Shown one piece after another: positions 1 through 8,765 of a DNA stretch of 39,868 nucleotides; position 1 is the first letter of the stretch, and each line of letters starts with the position of its first letter. A program made the position numbers and the translations under genes. The notes under the pieces were generated by a model that was not told the origin of the DNA, did not search any database, and saw only the letters and a list, made by a program, of their open reading frames with translations. The stretch is from Kiritimatiellales bacterium (GTDB lineage Bacteria; Patescibacteriota; Gracilibacteria; Peribacterales; Peribacteraceae), in contig JAIPIN010000005.1 in assembly GCA_021734665.1 (NCBI GenBank), positions 1-39,868 of the forward strand. The letters run 5' to 3'.

Positions 1-373
1 ATGTCTTTGTTCTAGTAGACTGTCCACTCGCATCAATCATGTTGTATTCCACTTCGCCACCTTTTGCGATTGGGTAATCATACTGAGATATTTGAAATCC
101 CGGAGGAAGATCAGGATAAAAGTAGTGCTTACGATCAAAATGATTATCTTTTTGGATTTCACACCCAATTGCTAGTGATGCCCTCATGGCTTTTTTTATT
201 GCTTCTGCATTTGGGACAGGGAGTGTACCGGGGTGACCCATGCAAATAGGACACACTGTAGTATTGGGAGGTTTGCCGAATGCATCATTATCGCATGAGC
301 AGAACATCTTGGATTTGGTGCTCATTTGAGCGTGGACTTCTAATCCGATAATAGCTTCTAGTTCAACAGGCAT
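1..373 (-). CDS. gatB: Aspartyl/glutamyl-tRNA(Asn/Gln) amidotransferase subunit B (GatB), N-terminal part, truncated by window edge
   Basis: Reverse-strand translation from the ATG at 373: MPVELEAIIGLEVHAQMSTKSKMFCSCDNDAFGKPPNTTVCPICMGHPGTLPVPNAEAIKKAMRASLAIGCEIQKDNHFDRKHYFYPDLPPGFQISQYDYPIAKGG; characteristic GatB N-terminus (IGLEVHxQ, CPxCxGxPG, YPDLPxGYQISQ). Not in the supplied ORF track. Confidence 0.96.
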   Translation of the reverse strand, partial: MPVELEAIIGLEVHAQMSTKSKMFCSCDNDAFGKPPNTTVCPICMGHPGTLPVPNAEAIKKAMRASLAIGCEIQKDNHFDRKHYFYPDLPPGFQISQYDYPIAKGGEVEYNMIDASGQSTRTKT

Positions 374-541
374 AATTTCAATTCAAGAATAATAGATGAG
401 TAGGTCCTGAGTTTGCCGAAGGGCCGATGACGGCTTCTAGTTCTGGCATTGGTTGAATAGTAGCGTTTCATCCAACTTTTGGGCAAATAGAAGGGGATTA
501 ATTGTGTGATTGACAAATATGTAAATAATAGTAAATTATAA

Positions 542-1216
542 ATGATGGAAAATGCAAATTTAGCAGAAATTCAAGCGGCCAGTACAGATGAAGATCTATT
601 GCTCGCATACAGAAACGAAGGTGATCGCGCAGCATTCACAGCCCTTGTTGAACGTTACAGAAAAGAACTTCTAAATTACCTTAGGAGATATCTTGGTAAT
701 GCAGACATGGCAGATGATGTATTCCAAGCAACGTGGCTTCAGGTTCATCTTAAAAGTGAATTTTTTGAACCTGGCAGAAAGGTACGACCATGGCTATATA
801 CTGTCGCGACTAATCAGGCGATTGATGCCAAAAGGCGAAATAGTAGGCATCAGATATTAAGTATTGATCATATGTATGGTGATGATGAAGAGGGAGTGAA
901 CTTTCAGAATTTACTTACAGGAAAAGGCCACGATCCTATTGAGAATGCAGAATTGGTAGAGCAATGTCAGCTTGTACGTCTAGCAGTTGAAAGTCTGCCT
1001 GATATATATCGAGAAGTTGTAGAGCTTATATATTTTAAAGGTTTAAAATATCGTGAGGCAGCGGAAGAGCTCGCTATCCCAGTTGGCACGGTTAAGTCGC
1101 GTATTCACAGTGCAATACACAGATTGAATATTGCTTTAAACAAAGAACAGTTAAGTTTAGAACTGGATGAAGACGCAGAAACAATGGTTCTAAATAGTAT
1201 TACTAAGGCTGCGTAA
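542..1216 (+). CDS. RNA polymerase sigma-70 family (ECF-type) sigma factor
   Basis: Region 2 (FTALVERYRKELLNYLRRYLGNADMADDVFQATWLQV) and region 4 helix-turn-helix (LPDIYREVVELIYFKGLKYREAAEELAIPVGTVKSRIHSAIHRL). Confidence 0.93.
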   Translation: MMENANLAEIQAASTDEDLLLAYRNEGDRAAFTALVERYRKELLNYLRRYLGNADMADDVFQATWLQVHLKSEFFEPGRKVRPWLYTVATNQAIDAKRRNSRHQILSIDHMYGDDEEGVNFQNLLTGKGHDPIENAELVEQCQLVRLAVESLPDIYREVVELIYFKGLKYREAAEELAIPVGTVKSRIHSAIHRLNIALNKEQLSLELDEDAETMVLNSITKAA

Positions 1217-1661
1217 GTGGATTTTGGTAATCCACAATCAAAACATTATCTAGATGATCTACTTCGTGCTGGATAACACGAGCATCGTATCCGTTGAGTT
1301 TTCGTTCTTGTTCGTTTCCTTTTATATCCAAGTATCTAACTGTGATTTCGGTTGGTCGTTCTACTTTTACATCTATTCCCGGCAGGCTTAAACAACCCTC
1401 TTCCACAATATCTGTTTCTTTGCCTTTCCATGTTATCTCTGGATTGATCATTGCTGTGCACTTTCCGTTAAAAGTAGACCAGCACATTCTCAACGAGTAT
1501 CCAACTTGAGGAGCTGCTATCCCAATGCCGCCTTCTTCTTTCATTGTATCTTTCATATCCTTGAGCATTTTTAGGATATCTTTTGTGACTTTAGGAATTA
1601 GCTCCGTCTTCTTTCTTAGAATCGGATTATCGGCACCAGTCTGAATGGTAAGAGCTGCCAT
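1203..1661 (-). CDS. def: Peptide deformylase
   Basis: Motifs GIGIAAPQVG, EEGCLSLPG, QHEVDHLDN (HExxH). Confidence 0.95.
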   Translation of the reverse strand: MAALTIQTGADNPILRKKTELIPKVTKDILKMLKDMKDTMKEEGGIGIAAPQVGYSLRMCWSTFNGKCTAMINPEITWKGKETDIVEEGCLSLPGIDVKVERPTEITVRYLDIKGNEQERKLNGYDARVIQHEVDHLDNVLIVDYQNPLTQP

Positions 1662-1741
1662 ATGTAAAGTATCTAGTATCTAGTATTTAGTATCTAGTAT
1701 TAAACGGAAAAATTCTGTTGTTTTACCCTAAATACGAAATA

Positions 1742-2320
1742 CTAAATACGTGATACTTCTCTGCGTCCGGCTTTCTGTTTCAAAATATCTTCTGATTCTA
1801 TATTGCCGAGCTTAAGCATTTTAAGCAGCGCTTTAGCTGTTAGTAGAACATCAGGAAGTGCACGGTGACGATTATCAGGAAGTTCGAGCCCTAGGCGAAT
1901 CGCAAGGGCATCTAAGTTATGACGGAATTCCTGTGGGAACACACTCTGGCTTAGTCTCATTGTGCAAATTGCTTCAGGTATATCTATGTATCCCCAGCAG
2001 TGTTCTTTTTCTACTTCTAAGAAGCCAAGATCGAATGATGCATTGTGAGCCACCAAAAGTGAGTCTTGTGCGAAGTCCAAAAACATTGGAATCACCTGAT
2101 CAATCGTTGGGGCGCCGAGTACATCTTCATTATGGATGTGATTTATTTGTGCAGCTTCTGCTGGAATATCTCGTTCGGGGTTCACCAAAGAACTGAAAGG
2201 TGCATCTTCTTGGATTACTCCATTTTCGATACGCAGTGCGGCCAGTTCAATAATTTTATGACCGCGTTTTGGATCTAAGCCTGTTGTTTCTACGTCAAAA
2301 ATTGTGAAATTTGGAAGCAT
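1742..2320 (-). CDS. DnaQ-like 3'-5' exonuclease (DNA polymerase III epsilon-like)
   Basis: FTIFDVETTGLDP ExoI motif, LLVAHNASFDLGFL ExoII, HRALPDVLLTAKAL ExoIII. Confidence 0.92.
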   Translation of the reverse strand: MLPNFTIFDVETTGLDPKRGHKIIELAALRIENGVIQEDAPFSSLVNPERDIPAEAAQINHIHNEDVLGAPTIDQVIPMFLDFAQDSLLVAHNASFDLGFLEVEKEHCWGYIDIPEAICTMRLSQSVFPQEFRHNLDALAIRLGLELPDNRHRALPDVLLTAKALLKMLKLGNIESEDILKQKAGRREVSRI

Positions 2321-2476
2321 GGGTGTCGACTATACATGATGAGAATTCTTAATCGAGTGAGTTTACTTGACGCGCAACTGCGCAATGGATAATTGACAAT
2401 TGATAATTGATAATAACGAGCAGAAACTCTGAAAGAACATTATCAATTATTCATTATCAATTATCAATTTGCTCAT

Positions 2477-3118
2477 ATGAAGCAACTTACTATGCATGAG
2501 ATTCTAGAGAAACTTGAAGAGTTATACGATCCCCCCAAGTCATTTCTCGATTGGAATACGCCACTTGATCTATTGGTTGCAACTCTTTTGAGTGCTCAGT
2601 GCACGGATCTACGTGTGAATATTGTCACCAAAAAACTTTTTAAGCGCTGCCGCACGGCGCAAGACTATCGCGATATCCCACGGGATGAATTAGAGGCGCT
2701 TATTCATTCTTGTGGAACGTATCGTGTGAAGGCAAAACATATTCAGGAGCTTAGTCAGATTCTTATAGAGAAGCATCAAGGCAAGGTGCCCGATACCATG
2801 GAGGAGCTGATTGAATTACCGGGTATTGGACGTAAGACTGCCGCCATTATTCTGTATGCAGTATTCGATAAGCTGGAAGGAGTTGCAGTGGATACTCATG
2901 TGATGCGCTTGGCTCAACGTTTGGGGCTTTCAAAAAATAGTACGCCCGAGAAAATAGAAAAAGACCTGATGAAGATTGTTCCTAAGGAGCAATGGGGGAG
3001 GCTTAATACTTTGTTAATTAGTCATGGAAGGGCGGTGTGTACTGCGCGTAAGCGAAAATGTGGGAATTGTGTGTTTAAAGAGCAATGTCCTTCGTCTTTG
3101 TGTGGTAATGATACTTGA
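2477..3118 (+). CDS. nth: Endonuclease III
   Basis: HhH LPGIGRKTAAIIL, catalytic VDTHVMRLAQRLGL, C-terminal 4Fe-4S cysteines CTARKRKCGNCVFKEQC. Confidence 0.96.
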   Translation: MKQLTMHEILEKLEELYDPPKSFLDWNTPLDLLVATLLSAQCTDLRVNIVTKKLFKRCRTAQDYRDIPRDELEALIHSCGTYRVKAKHIQELSQILIEKHQGKVPDTMEELIELPGIGRKTAAIILYAVFDKLEGVAVDTHVMRLAQRLGLSKNSTPEKIEKDLMKIVPKEQWGRLNTLLISHGRAVCTARKRKCGNCVFKEQCPSSLCGNDT

Positions 3119-3150
3119 CACAATCTAGTACTATTCTATAATTTCACTCC

Positions 3151-3438
3151 ATGGATGAATCTCCACGTTGTGAGCTTGGCAAACTTGAACCTTTGGATAG
3201 AAGCTTGATTGGCAATGGGTTCTATACGCTTGGGATTGATCCAGAATTATATAATCAGCTTGGCATTACGCCTGATAGAATCTTTAAGGTGCAGACGGCT
3301 CCTGCAGCACGAATTTTAGAAGAAGTTCGAGCCAATCTGCATGTTGTAATTGTTGTGGACCTGGAGCCTCAAGAGATTTCGTTAGCTGAATGGCCTCTGC
3401 TGCCAGGTGATAGAGTGAAGTTGCGACCTCGTGACTAA
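3151..3438 (+). CDS. Hypothetical protein
   Basis: Uninterrupted ORF in a gap between nth and the thioredoxin-like gene; no family recognised. Confidence 0.55.
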   Translation: MDESPRCELGKLEPLDRSLIGNGFYTLGIDPELYNQLGITPDRIFKVQTAPAARILEEVRANLHVVIVVDLEPQEISLAEWPLLPGDRVKLRPRD

Positions 3439-3541
3439 GCTGTGTGAGTAAGGAAGTTTTTTGTAATCTCGATTACTAATGGTTGGGACGATTTTATCTA
3501 TAATTACGACGTACTTTTCTTATTTTCTCACACATAGCCAT

Positions 3542-4036
3542 ATGAGAGTTCAGCCCTTTTTATTACTGCTTAGTCCGATTGTGCTTGCGGCATGCACACT
3601 ACCTACTGTGATGGATCAGGATGATTCCATGATGAAAGATGATACTGAAATGATGAACGATGATTCCATGATGAAAAATGATACTGAAATGATGAACGAT
3701 GATGCGATTGTGGAAGACGATGACACCATGATGGCAAAGGCTGAATATCGAGCGTATCAAGACGGGGTGATTGGTAACGGCACTGCTTCTGTTCTGTTCT
3801 TCCACGCTGCGTGGTGCCCCATCTGTAAAACTGCAGATAGCGTCTTGCAATCTTGGTATCCATCTGCAGATCTGTTGCACATCTATAAAGTGAATTACGA
3901 CACAGAGCTCGAGCTTAAGAAGCGTTTTGGCATTGTCCAGCAGCATACGTTTGTACGCTTGGATGCACAGGGGAATGTTGAAAAGATTGTGACAGGTCCT
4001 TCGGATTCTGCACTCAGATCTTTCCTTGCACTGTAA
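3542..4036 (+). CDS. Thioredoxin-fold lipoprotein with Met/Asp-rich tandem-repeat linker (start probably 3542 rather than 3479)
   Basis: MRVQPFLLLLSPIVLAAC lipobox; FFHAAWCPICKTADSVL CxxC thioredoxin-like motif; (DDSMMK[DN]DTEMMN)x2. Confidence 0.82.
   Translation: MRVQPFLLLLSPIVLAACTLPTVMDQDDSMMKDDTEMMNDDSMMKNDTEMMNDDAIVEDDDTMMAKAEYRAYQDGVIGNGTASVLFFHAAWCPICKTADSVLQSWYPSADLLHIYKVNYDTELELKKRFGIVQQHTFVRLDAQGNVEKIVTGPSDSALRSFLAL
3620..3697 (+). repeat. Two 39-bp tandem repeats encoding DDSMMK(D/N)DTEMMN
   Basis: gatgattccatgatgaaagatgatactgaaatgatgaac followed by a near-identical copy with one substitution. Confidence 0.95.
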
Positions 4037-4052
4037 TACCATCCTTACACTT

Positions 4053-5885
4053 ATGAGTATCTACATTATCCTCTTCCTTGCAGGAGTGCTTACGATTCTT
4101 CTGCCTTGTATTCTACCTCTTATTCCAATTGTTCTGGGAGTAAGTATTGCCGGACGGAGTAAGTGGCGTCCACTACTTACTATTCTGGGGATGTTGGTGA
4201 GTTTTGTGGGGTTCACGTTCTTGCTGATTGTCGTCTTAAACCAATTTGTGGAAGTGGCGGATTACATGCGTATTGGAACGTATTACATCCTCTTACTTTT
4301 TGGATTGGGGTTCTTTACGCACAATCGTTTGTTACAATATGGAGGTGCCTTGCTTGGTGCATTCTTCTTTCTTGATAAAGGATTACCATCTGTAGTTGTT
4401 GCAGCACTTATTGGTGTCATTGCAATTCACGTAGGAGGCAAGGTTGCCACTGCGTTACAGAGTGTTGGGACGGACGTACAAACAAAAACGCGTGAAGGAT
4501 TGGGCGAAGCGCATCCGGCTACTGCGTTTATTATGGGATTAACCATGGGCTTGGTTTGGGTGCCCTGCGCAGGACCTGCTCTTGGTTTTGCATTTACACT
4601 TGTGCGTGAGCAACCGGGTCTCATGGCGCTCTTCTCCCTTACTGCATATGGGTTGGGGACAGCCGTTCCGCTCTTGTTGATCGGCTATGGGGGACAGGCC
4701 GCGGTGCATTCCGTACACGTACTCAACAAATACAGTGGCAGAATTAAACAGGTGGCGGGTGTTTTGCTGATTGTGACTGCCATCGCATTCCAGATGAACT
4801 GGTTTATCGGATTACAAACATGGCTGGTCGACAATACGAGTTTTGGAACATTAGGAACTGATCTAGAAGAAAAATTCTTCGGAGAAGATATGCCCGAGGA
4901 GGCGACTATGCCCGATGAGGATATGAAAGATACTTCTTTACCTACAAATAATATGAATCTTCCTACACTGCCTAAGCTTTCACGTGCTCCCGAACTTACA
5001 GGCCTAGGCCCTTGGCACAATTCCGATCCATTTACATTGGAAGAATTAAAAGGAAAAGTTGTTCTAGTAGATTTTTGGACCTATAGCTGTATCAATTGTA
5101 TTCGTACTATTCCTTATCTTCAGGAGTACACAGAAAGATTCAAAGATAAGCCTTTTGTGCTATTGGGAGTGCATTCTCCCGAGTTTGTATTCGAGAAGAG
5201 CGAGAAGAATGTTGCAGATGCTAATAAGCGACTAGGCGTAACTTGGCCAGTTGCACAAGATAATGATTTTGAAACATGGAAGGCCTTTGCAAACCGTTAC
5301 TGGCCTGCAAAGTATTTAATAGATGCAGAAGGATACATCCGTTATACACACTTTGGAGAAGGTGATTACGATGAAACTGATCTAGCCATACAAAGTCTAC
5401 TAAATGAGATTGGTGAGTTGGATGAACAGATGGATGTGGAAGAAGTTGCTACCACTCGTCGTCGAAATCAAACCCCAGAAACATATTTAGGAGAGAGAAG
5501 TTGGAATTCTCTTGGCAATAGCTCAGGATCTCCTACTCAAGAATTAGTATCTTACAAGGCTCCAGCAGATCTCAATCTGCATAGTTACTATCTAGTAGGA
5601 GATTGGCAGATGATGGATAGAGAGCGACAAGTATTAAAGAGTAAAGAGGGAGAAATCCGTATCAAATTCCTAGGATCAGAAATCAATCTAGTTCTAGGGC
5701 CCGAAGAAGGTACTAGTTCATCAAATGTAGACATAGAAGTTGATGGAGAGCATGTCTCATCTTTTAAAGTTGATAGATATGATCTATTTAATCTCTTCAC
5801 AGGAGAATATGGAGAACACGAGGTAATTCTACGGATCACCGGAGAAGGCGTTGCTGGATATGCGTTTACGTTTGGATCTAATTAA
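4053..5885 (+). CDS. CcdA-type transmembrane protein fused to thioredoxin and DipZ-like C-terminal domain (start probably 4053; ORF track gives 4026)
   Basis: CcdA motifs LPCILPLIPIVLG and VPCAGPALG; redoxin VVLVDFWTYSCINCIRTIPYL; C-terminal beta-rich region typical of DipZ. Confidence 0.92.
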   Translation: MSIYIILFLAGVLTILLPCILPLIPIVLGVSIAGRSKWRPLLTILGMLVSFVGFTFLLIVVLNQFVEVADYMRIGTYYILLLFGLGFFTHNRLLQYGGALLGAFFFLDKGLPSVVVAALIGVIAIHVGGKVATALQSVGTDVQTKTREGLGEAHPATAFIMGLTMGLVWVPCAGPALGFAFTLVREQPGLMALFSLTAYGLGTAVPLLLIGYGGQAAVHSVHVLNKYSGRIKQVAGVLLIVTAIAFQMNWFIGLQTWLVDNTSFGTLGTDLEEKFFGEDMPEEATMPDEDMKDTSLPTNNMNLPTLPKLSRAPELTGLGPWHNSDPFTLEELKGKVVLVDFWTYSCINCIRTIPYLQEYTERFKDKPFVLLGVHSPEFVFEKSEKNVADANKRLGVTWPVAQDNDFETWKAFANRYWPAKYLIDAEGYIRYTHFGEGDYDETDLAIQSLLNEIGELDEQMDVEEVATTRRRNQTPETYLGERSWNSLGNSSGSPTQELVSYKAPADLNLHSYYLVGDWQMMDRERQVLKSKEGEIRIKFLGSEINLVLGPEEGTSSSNVDIEVDGEHVSSFKVDRYDLFNLFTGEYGEHEVILRITGEGVAGYAFTFGSN

Positions 5886-5914
5886 CTTGTAGCTTCTAGC
5901 CCCTAGCTTGTAGG
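5884..5914. repeat. Short intergenic word repeat (cttgtagcttctagcccctagcttgtagg)
   Basis: Iterated TAGC/CTAGC words between dipZ-like gene and thyA. Confidence 0.5.
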
Positions 5915-5925
5915 ATAAGTCTCCT

Positions 5926-6825
5926 ATGAGACAATACCTAACACTCCTACAGAAGATTCTCGACGAAGGTGTTCGTAAAGACGATCGTACAGGCACAGGT
6001 ACGCTGAGCTTGTTTGGATATCAGATGCGTTTTGATCTGCAGGAAGGATTTCCGCTTCTTACAACTAAAAAGGTCTACCACCGCGGGATAACACATGAGC
6101 TTTTATGGTTTCTTAAGGGCGATACTAACATTAAATACTTAGTTGATCGCAATGTGCGCATATGGAACGAGTGGCCTTACGAGGGTTACAAGAAAAGTGA
6201 TGAATTTAAAGGCGAGACACTAGACGAGTTTGTAGAAAAGATAAAAGAAGACGATGCATTTGCACAAAAGTGGGGCGACTTGGGTCCTGTATATGGTAAG
6301 CAATGGATCAGGTGGGAAGGAAAAGATGGTAAACACATCAATCAAATTAAGAACGTGATTGAAGAGATCAAAAGTAATCCAACTTCACGGCGTCTTATTG
6401 TAAGTGGCTGGAATGTGTCGGATATTCAGGAGCTCATTCATGGTAAAAGTTCTGCTCCACCTCTTTGTCACACTGTCTTCCAGTTCTATGTGCTCAATGG
6501 AAAGCTTTCATGTCAGCTTTATCAGCGCAGTGCAGATGTATTTCTTGGTGTGCCATTTAACATTGCATCCTACAGTATGCTCACACACATGATTGCACAG
6601 GAATGTGGTTTGGAAGTGGGCGATTTTATTCACACATTTGGTGACGCGCATCTCTACCTTAATCATATGGACCAAGCTATTACACAATTAGAGCGCGAAC
6701 CACGTTCACTGCCTCAGCTCAAGCTCAATCCGGATGTGAAGTCTGTGTTTGATTTTACGTTTGAGGACATTGAGGTGATTAATTATGATCCCTGTCCTGC
6801 TATTAAAGCGCCGATAGCGGTTTAG
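5926..6825 (+). CDS. thyA: Thymidylate synthase
   Basis: [66 protein letters not shown]. Confidence 0.98.
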   Translation: MRQYLTLLQKILDEGVRKDDRTGTGTLSLFGYQMRFDLQEGFPLLTTKKVYHRGITHELLWFLKGDTNIKYLVDRNVRIWNEWPYEGYKKSDEFKGETLDEFVEKIKEDDAFAQKWGDLGPVYGKQWIRWEGKDGKHINQIKNVIEEIKSNPTSRRLIVSGWNVSDIQELIHGKSSAPPLCHTVFQFYVLNGKLSCQLYQRSADVFLGVPFNIASYSMLTHMIAQECGLEVGDFIHTFGDAHLYLNHMDQAITQLEREPRSLPQLKLNPDVKSVFDFTFEDIEVINYDPCPAIKAPIAV

Positions 6826-6884
6826 AGTAATAGAATAATGGAATATTGGAATATTAGGGAAAAATGTAGCACAATGATCAACTC

Positions 6885-7244
6885 ATGAAGTCTTTTACTG
6901 ATTTAGAGGCGTGGAAAGAAGCAATGAATTTTGTTGAAGAGGTATACAAAATAACAGCTGATTTTCCGAAATCTGAGCAATATGGGATCACAAATCAGTT
7001 GAGGCGTGCAAGCACAAGTGTTGTTGCGAATATTGCAGAAGGTTTTGGACGATATTCTTATGCTGAGAAAGCACAAAGATATGTAATAGCACGAGGTGAA
7101 TGTTCCGAAGTTAAGGCATTTCTTCTTGTGGCTACTCGAGTGAAGTTAATTTCAAAAGAAGAGATTCATCATTTATTGGAATTGAATGATAAAGTTGGCA
7201 GACTACTTTCAGGACTTATACAATCATCTCGCAATCGTTCCTAA
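6885..7244 (+). CDS. Four-helix-bundle protein (23S rRNA intervening-sequence protein family)
   Basis: FTDLEAWKEAMNFVEEVYKITADFPKSEQYGITNQLRRASTSVVANIAEGFGR is the family signature. Confidence 0.93.
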   Translation: MKSFTDLEAWKEAMNFVEEVYKITADFPKSEQYGITNQLRRASTSVVANIAEGFGRYSYAEKAQRYVIARGECSEVKAFLLVATRVKLISKEEIHHLLELNDKVGRLLSGLIQSSRNRS

Positions 7245-7278
7245 TATTCTATTATTCTAATATTCCAATATTCTTATA

Positions 7279-7764
7279 ATGCACATCTCCCTCGTCGCAG
7301 CGGCATCGGAAAATAACGTCATAGGCAAAGACGGCGGTATTCCTTGGGATTTGCCTGATGACTTTAAGCACTTTCATGATGCAACAGCAGGTAAGCCAAT
7401 TATTATGGGTCGCAAAACTCAAGACTCAATTGGGCGAGTGCTTCCGGGGCGTAGAAATATTGTAGTGACTAGACAGGATATGGAGATAGAAGGATGCGAC
7501 GTAGTACATTCCATAGAAGAGGCTCTGGCGCTTGTAAAAGATGAGCCAGAAGTTGCAGTGATTGGAGGAGGGGAGATTTATAAACAAGCTTTACCACATG
7601 CAAACATCATTGATCTCACTCGTGTACATACAACTATCGAGGATGGGAACGCATTCTTTCCTGAATTCTCGGATGATGAGTGGGAACAAGTATCTGCTGA
7701 GCGACATGAGGCGGATGAGCGACATGCGTTGCCGTTTACTTTCTTGTTGTATAGACGAAAATAA
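7279..7764 (+). CDS. folA: Dihydrofolate reductase
   Basis: ISLVAAASENNVIGKDGGIPWDLPDDFKHF, IIMGRKTQDSIGRVLPGRRNIVVTR, VIGGGEIYKQALP. Confidence 0.97.
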   Translation: MHISLVAAASENNVIGKDGGIPWDLPDDFKHFHDATAGKPIIMGRKTQDSIGRVLPGRRNIVVTRQDMEIEGCDVVHSIEEALALVKDEPEVAVIGGGEIYKQALPHANIIDLTRVHTTIEDGNAFFPEFSDDEWEQVSAERHEADERHALPFTFLLYRRK

Positions 7765-7785
7765 TCGTGATTTGTATTGCGTATG

Positions 7786-7813
7786 AGTTAAGCAGTTGCG
7801 CAACTGCTTAACT
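7786..7813. repeat. Perfect 28-bp palindrome (agttaagcagttgcgcaactgcttaact)
   Basis: Exact self reverse complement read from sequence. Confidence 0.9.
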
Positions 7814-8041
7814 AGTTCAGGCTTTTTATAAACATATATTTGCGCAAATATGTTAATGTTTTTTCTATTATACAAACATTTAACTAAATGTTTATAGGGT
7901 TAAAAAGAAGGGCAAAGTATATATGAAATGATTCTAAGAATGCTCGTATTTTTGCCTTTTGTAAGCCAAAAAGTAAGTGGGATCACACTTTTGTTGGCTC
8001 TTTGATTGTTCAGGATAAATATATCCGTATGCTTAGTGCAC

Positions 8042-8746
8042 ATGGCACTTTCTGAATCAGGATTGGCACACGATATAGTTTATACAAATGCACAAGAAGG
8101 TAACTCTGGTTACAGAGTTTCGGAAGGCATCAAGCGTGTGGCACGCGGGTTAGAAGATGTTCGTAGAGGTGTGCACACTCAGGCTGGAGGAGTAATGCCC
8201 GAGAGCGTGCAAGAATTTGTACGATCACCAGATGCAATTTCTACTATAGATGTACAAGCTGTAGAAACAACACTTAAGAAAACTGCGAGTGATATTCAGT
8301 CGTTAGTTGGTGGGGAAGAGGTTACCGAGCTAGAAGCTGGTGTTGCAGGTCAGGCGTATCAAGGCGTAGTAGGAAGCTCACAGATTGATATAACATCCTC
8401 TATAACTTCGGATGTAGAGGGTGGTTCTATTGTAGATACAACACAGCTTGATGATGTTGTTAAGCATGAGAAGAGGCATGAGGCTCAATCTTCCAGTTGG
8501 AACGCAGAAGAAGTATTAATTGAACAAGGTGGAAGTATCCTTACACTTACGCGCCGAGAGATTTCCGAAGCAGATTCAATGTTGGTTCAATCTACACTCG
8601 AGAATGTATCGGGTGAATATAGAGATATATTCCAGACTGTGACGGGCATTCTTTCTAATGAACAAATACGTTCCGTTGCTGAGTCGGGGGATTTGGCTGG
8701 GTTACAAGCCCAGATGCAAACAACAGCAGATACAACTACTGTTTAA
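8042..8746 (+). CDS. Hypothetical protein (start probably 8042; ORF track gives 8006)
   Basis: Long ORF in a gap between folA and secD; no family recognised. Confidence 0.65.
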   Translation: MALSESGLAHDIVYTNAQEGNSGYRVSEGIKRVARGLEDVRRGVHTQAGGVMPESVQEFVRSPDAISTIDVQAVETTLKKTASDIQSLVGGEEVTELEAGVAGQAYQGVVGSSQIDITSSITSDVEGGSIVDTTQLDDVVKHEKRHEAQSSSWNAEEVLIEQGGSILTLTRREISEADSMLVQSTLENVSGEYRDIFQTVTGILSNEQIRSVAESGDLAGLQAQMQTTADTTTV

Positions 8747-8765
8747 GCTTTGTTGCTTAAAAGTA

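Noticed and set aside
64-249. 61-aa + strand ORF near the left edge
   Set aside because: Antisense to the partial gatB CDS, which has clear GatB motifs.
3599-4042. His/Ile-rich minus-strand ORFs opposite the thioredoxin-like lipoprotein
   Set aside because: Produced by the 39-bp repeat read in reverse; no independent support.
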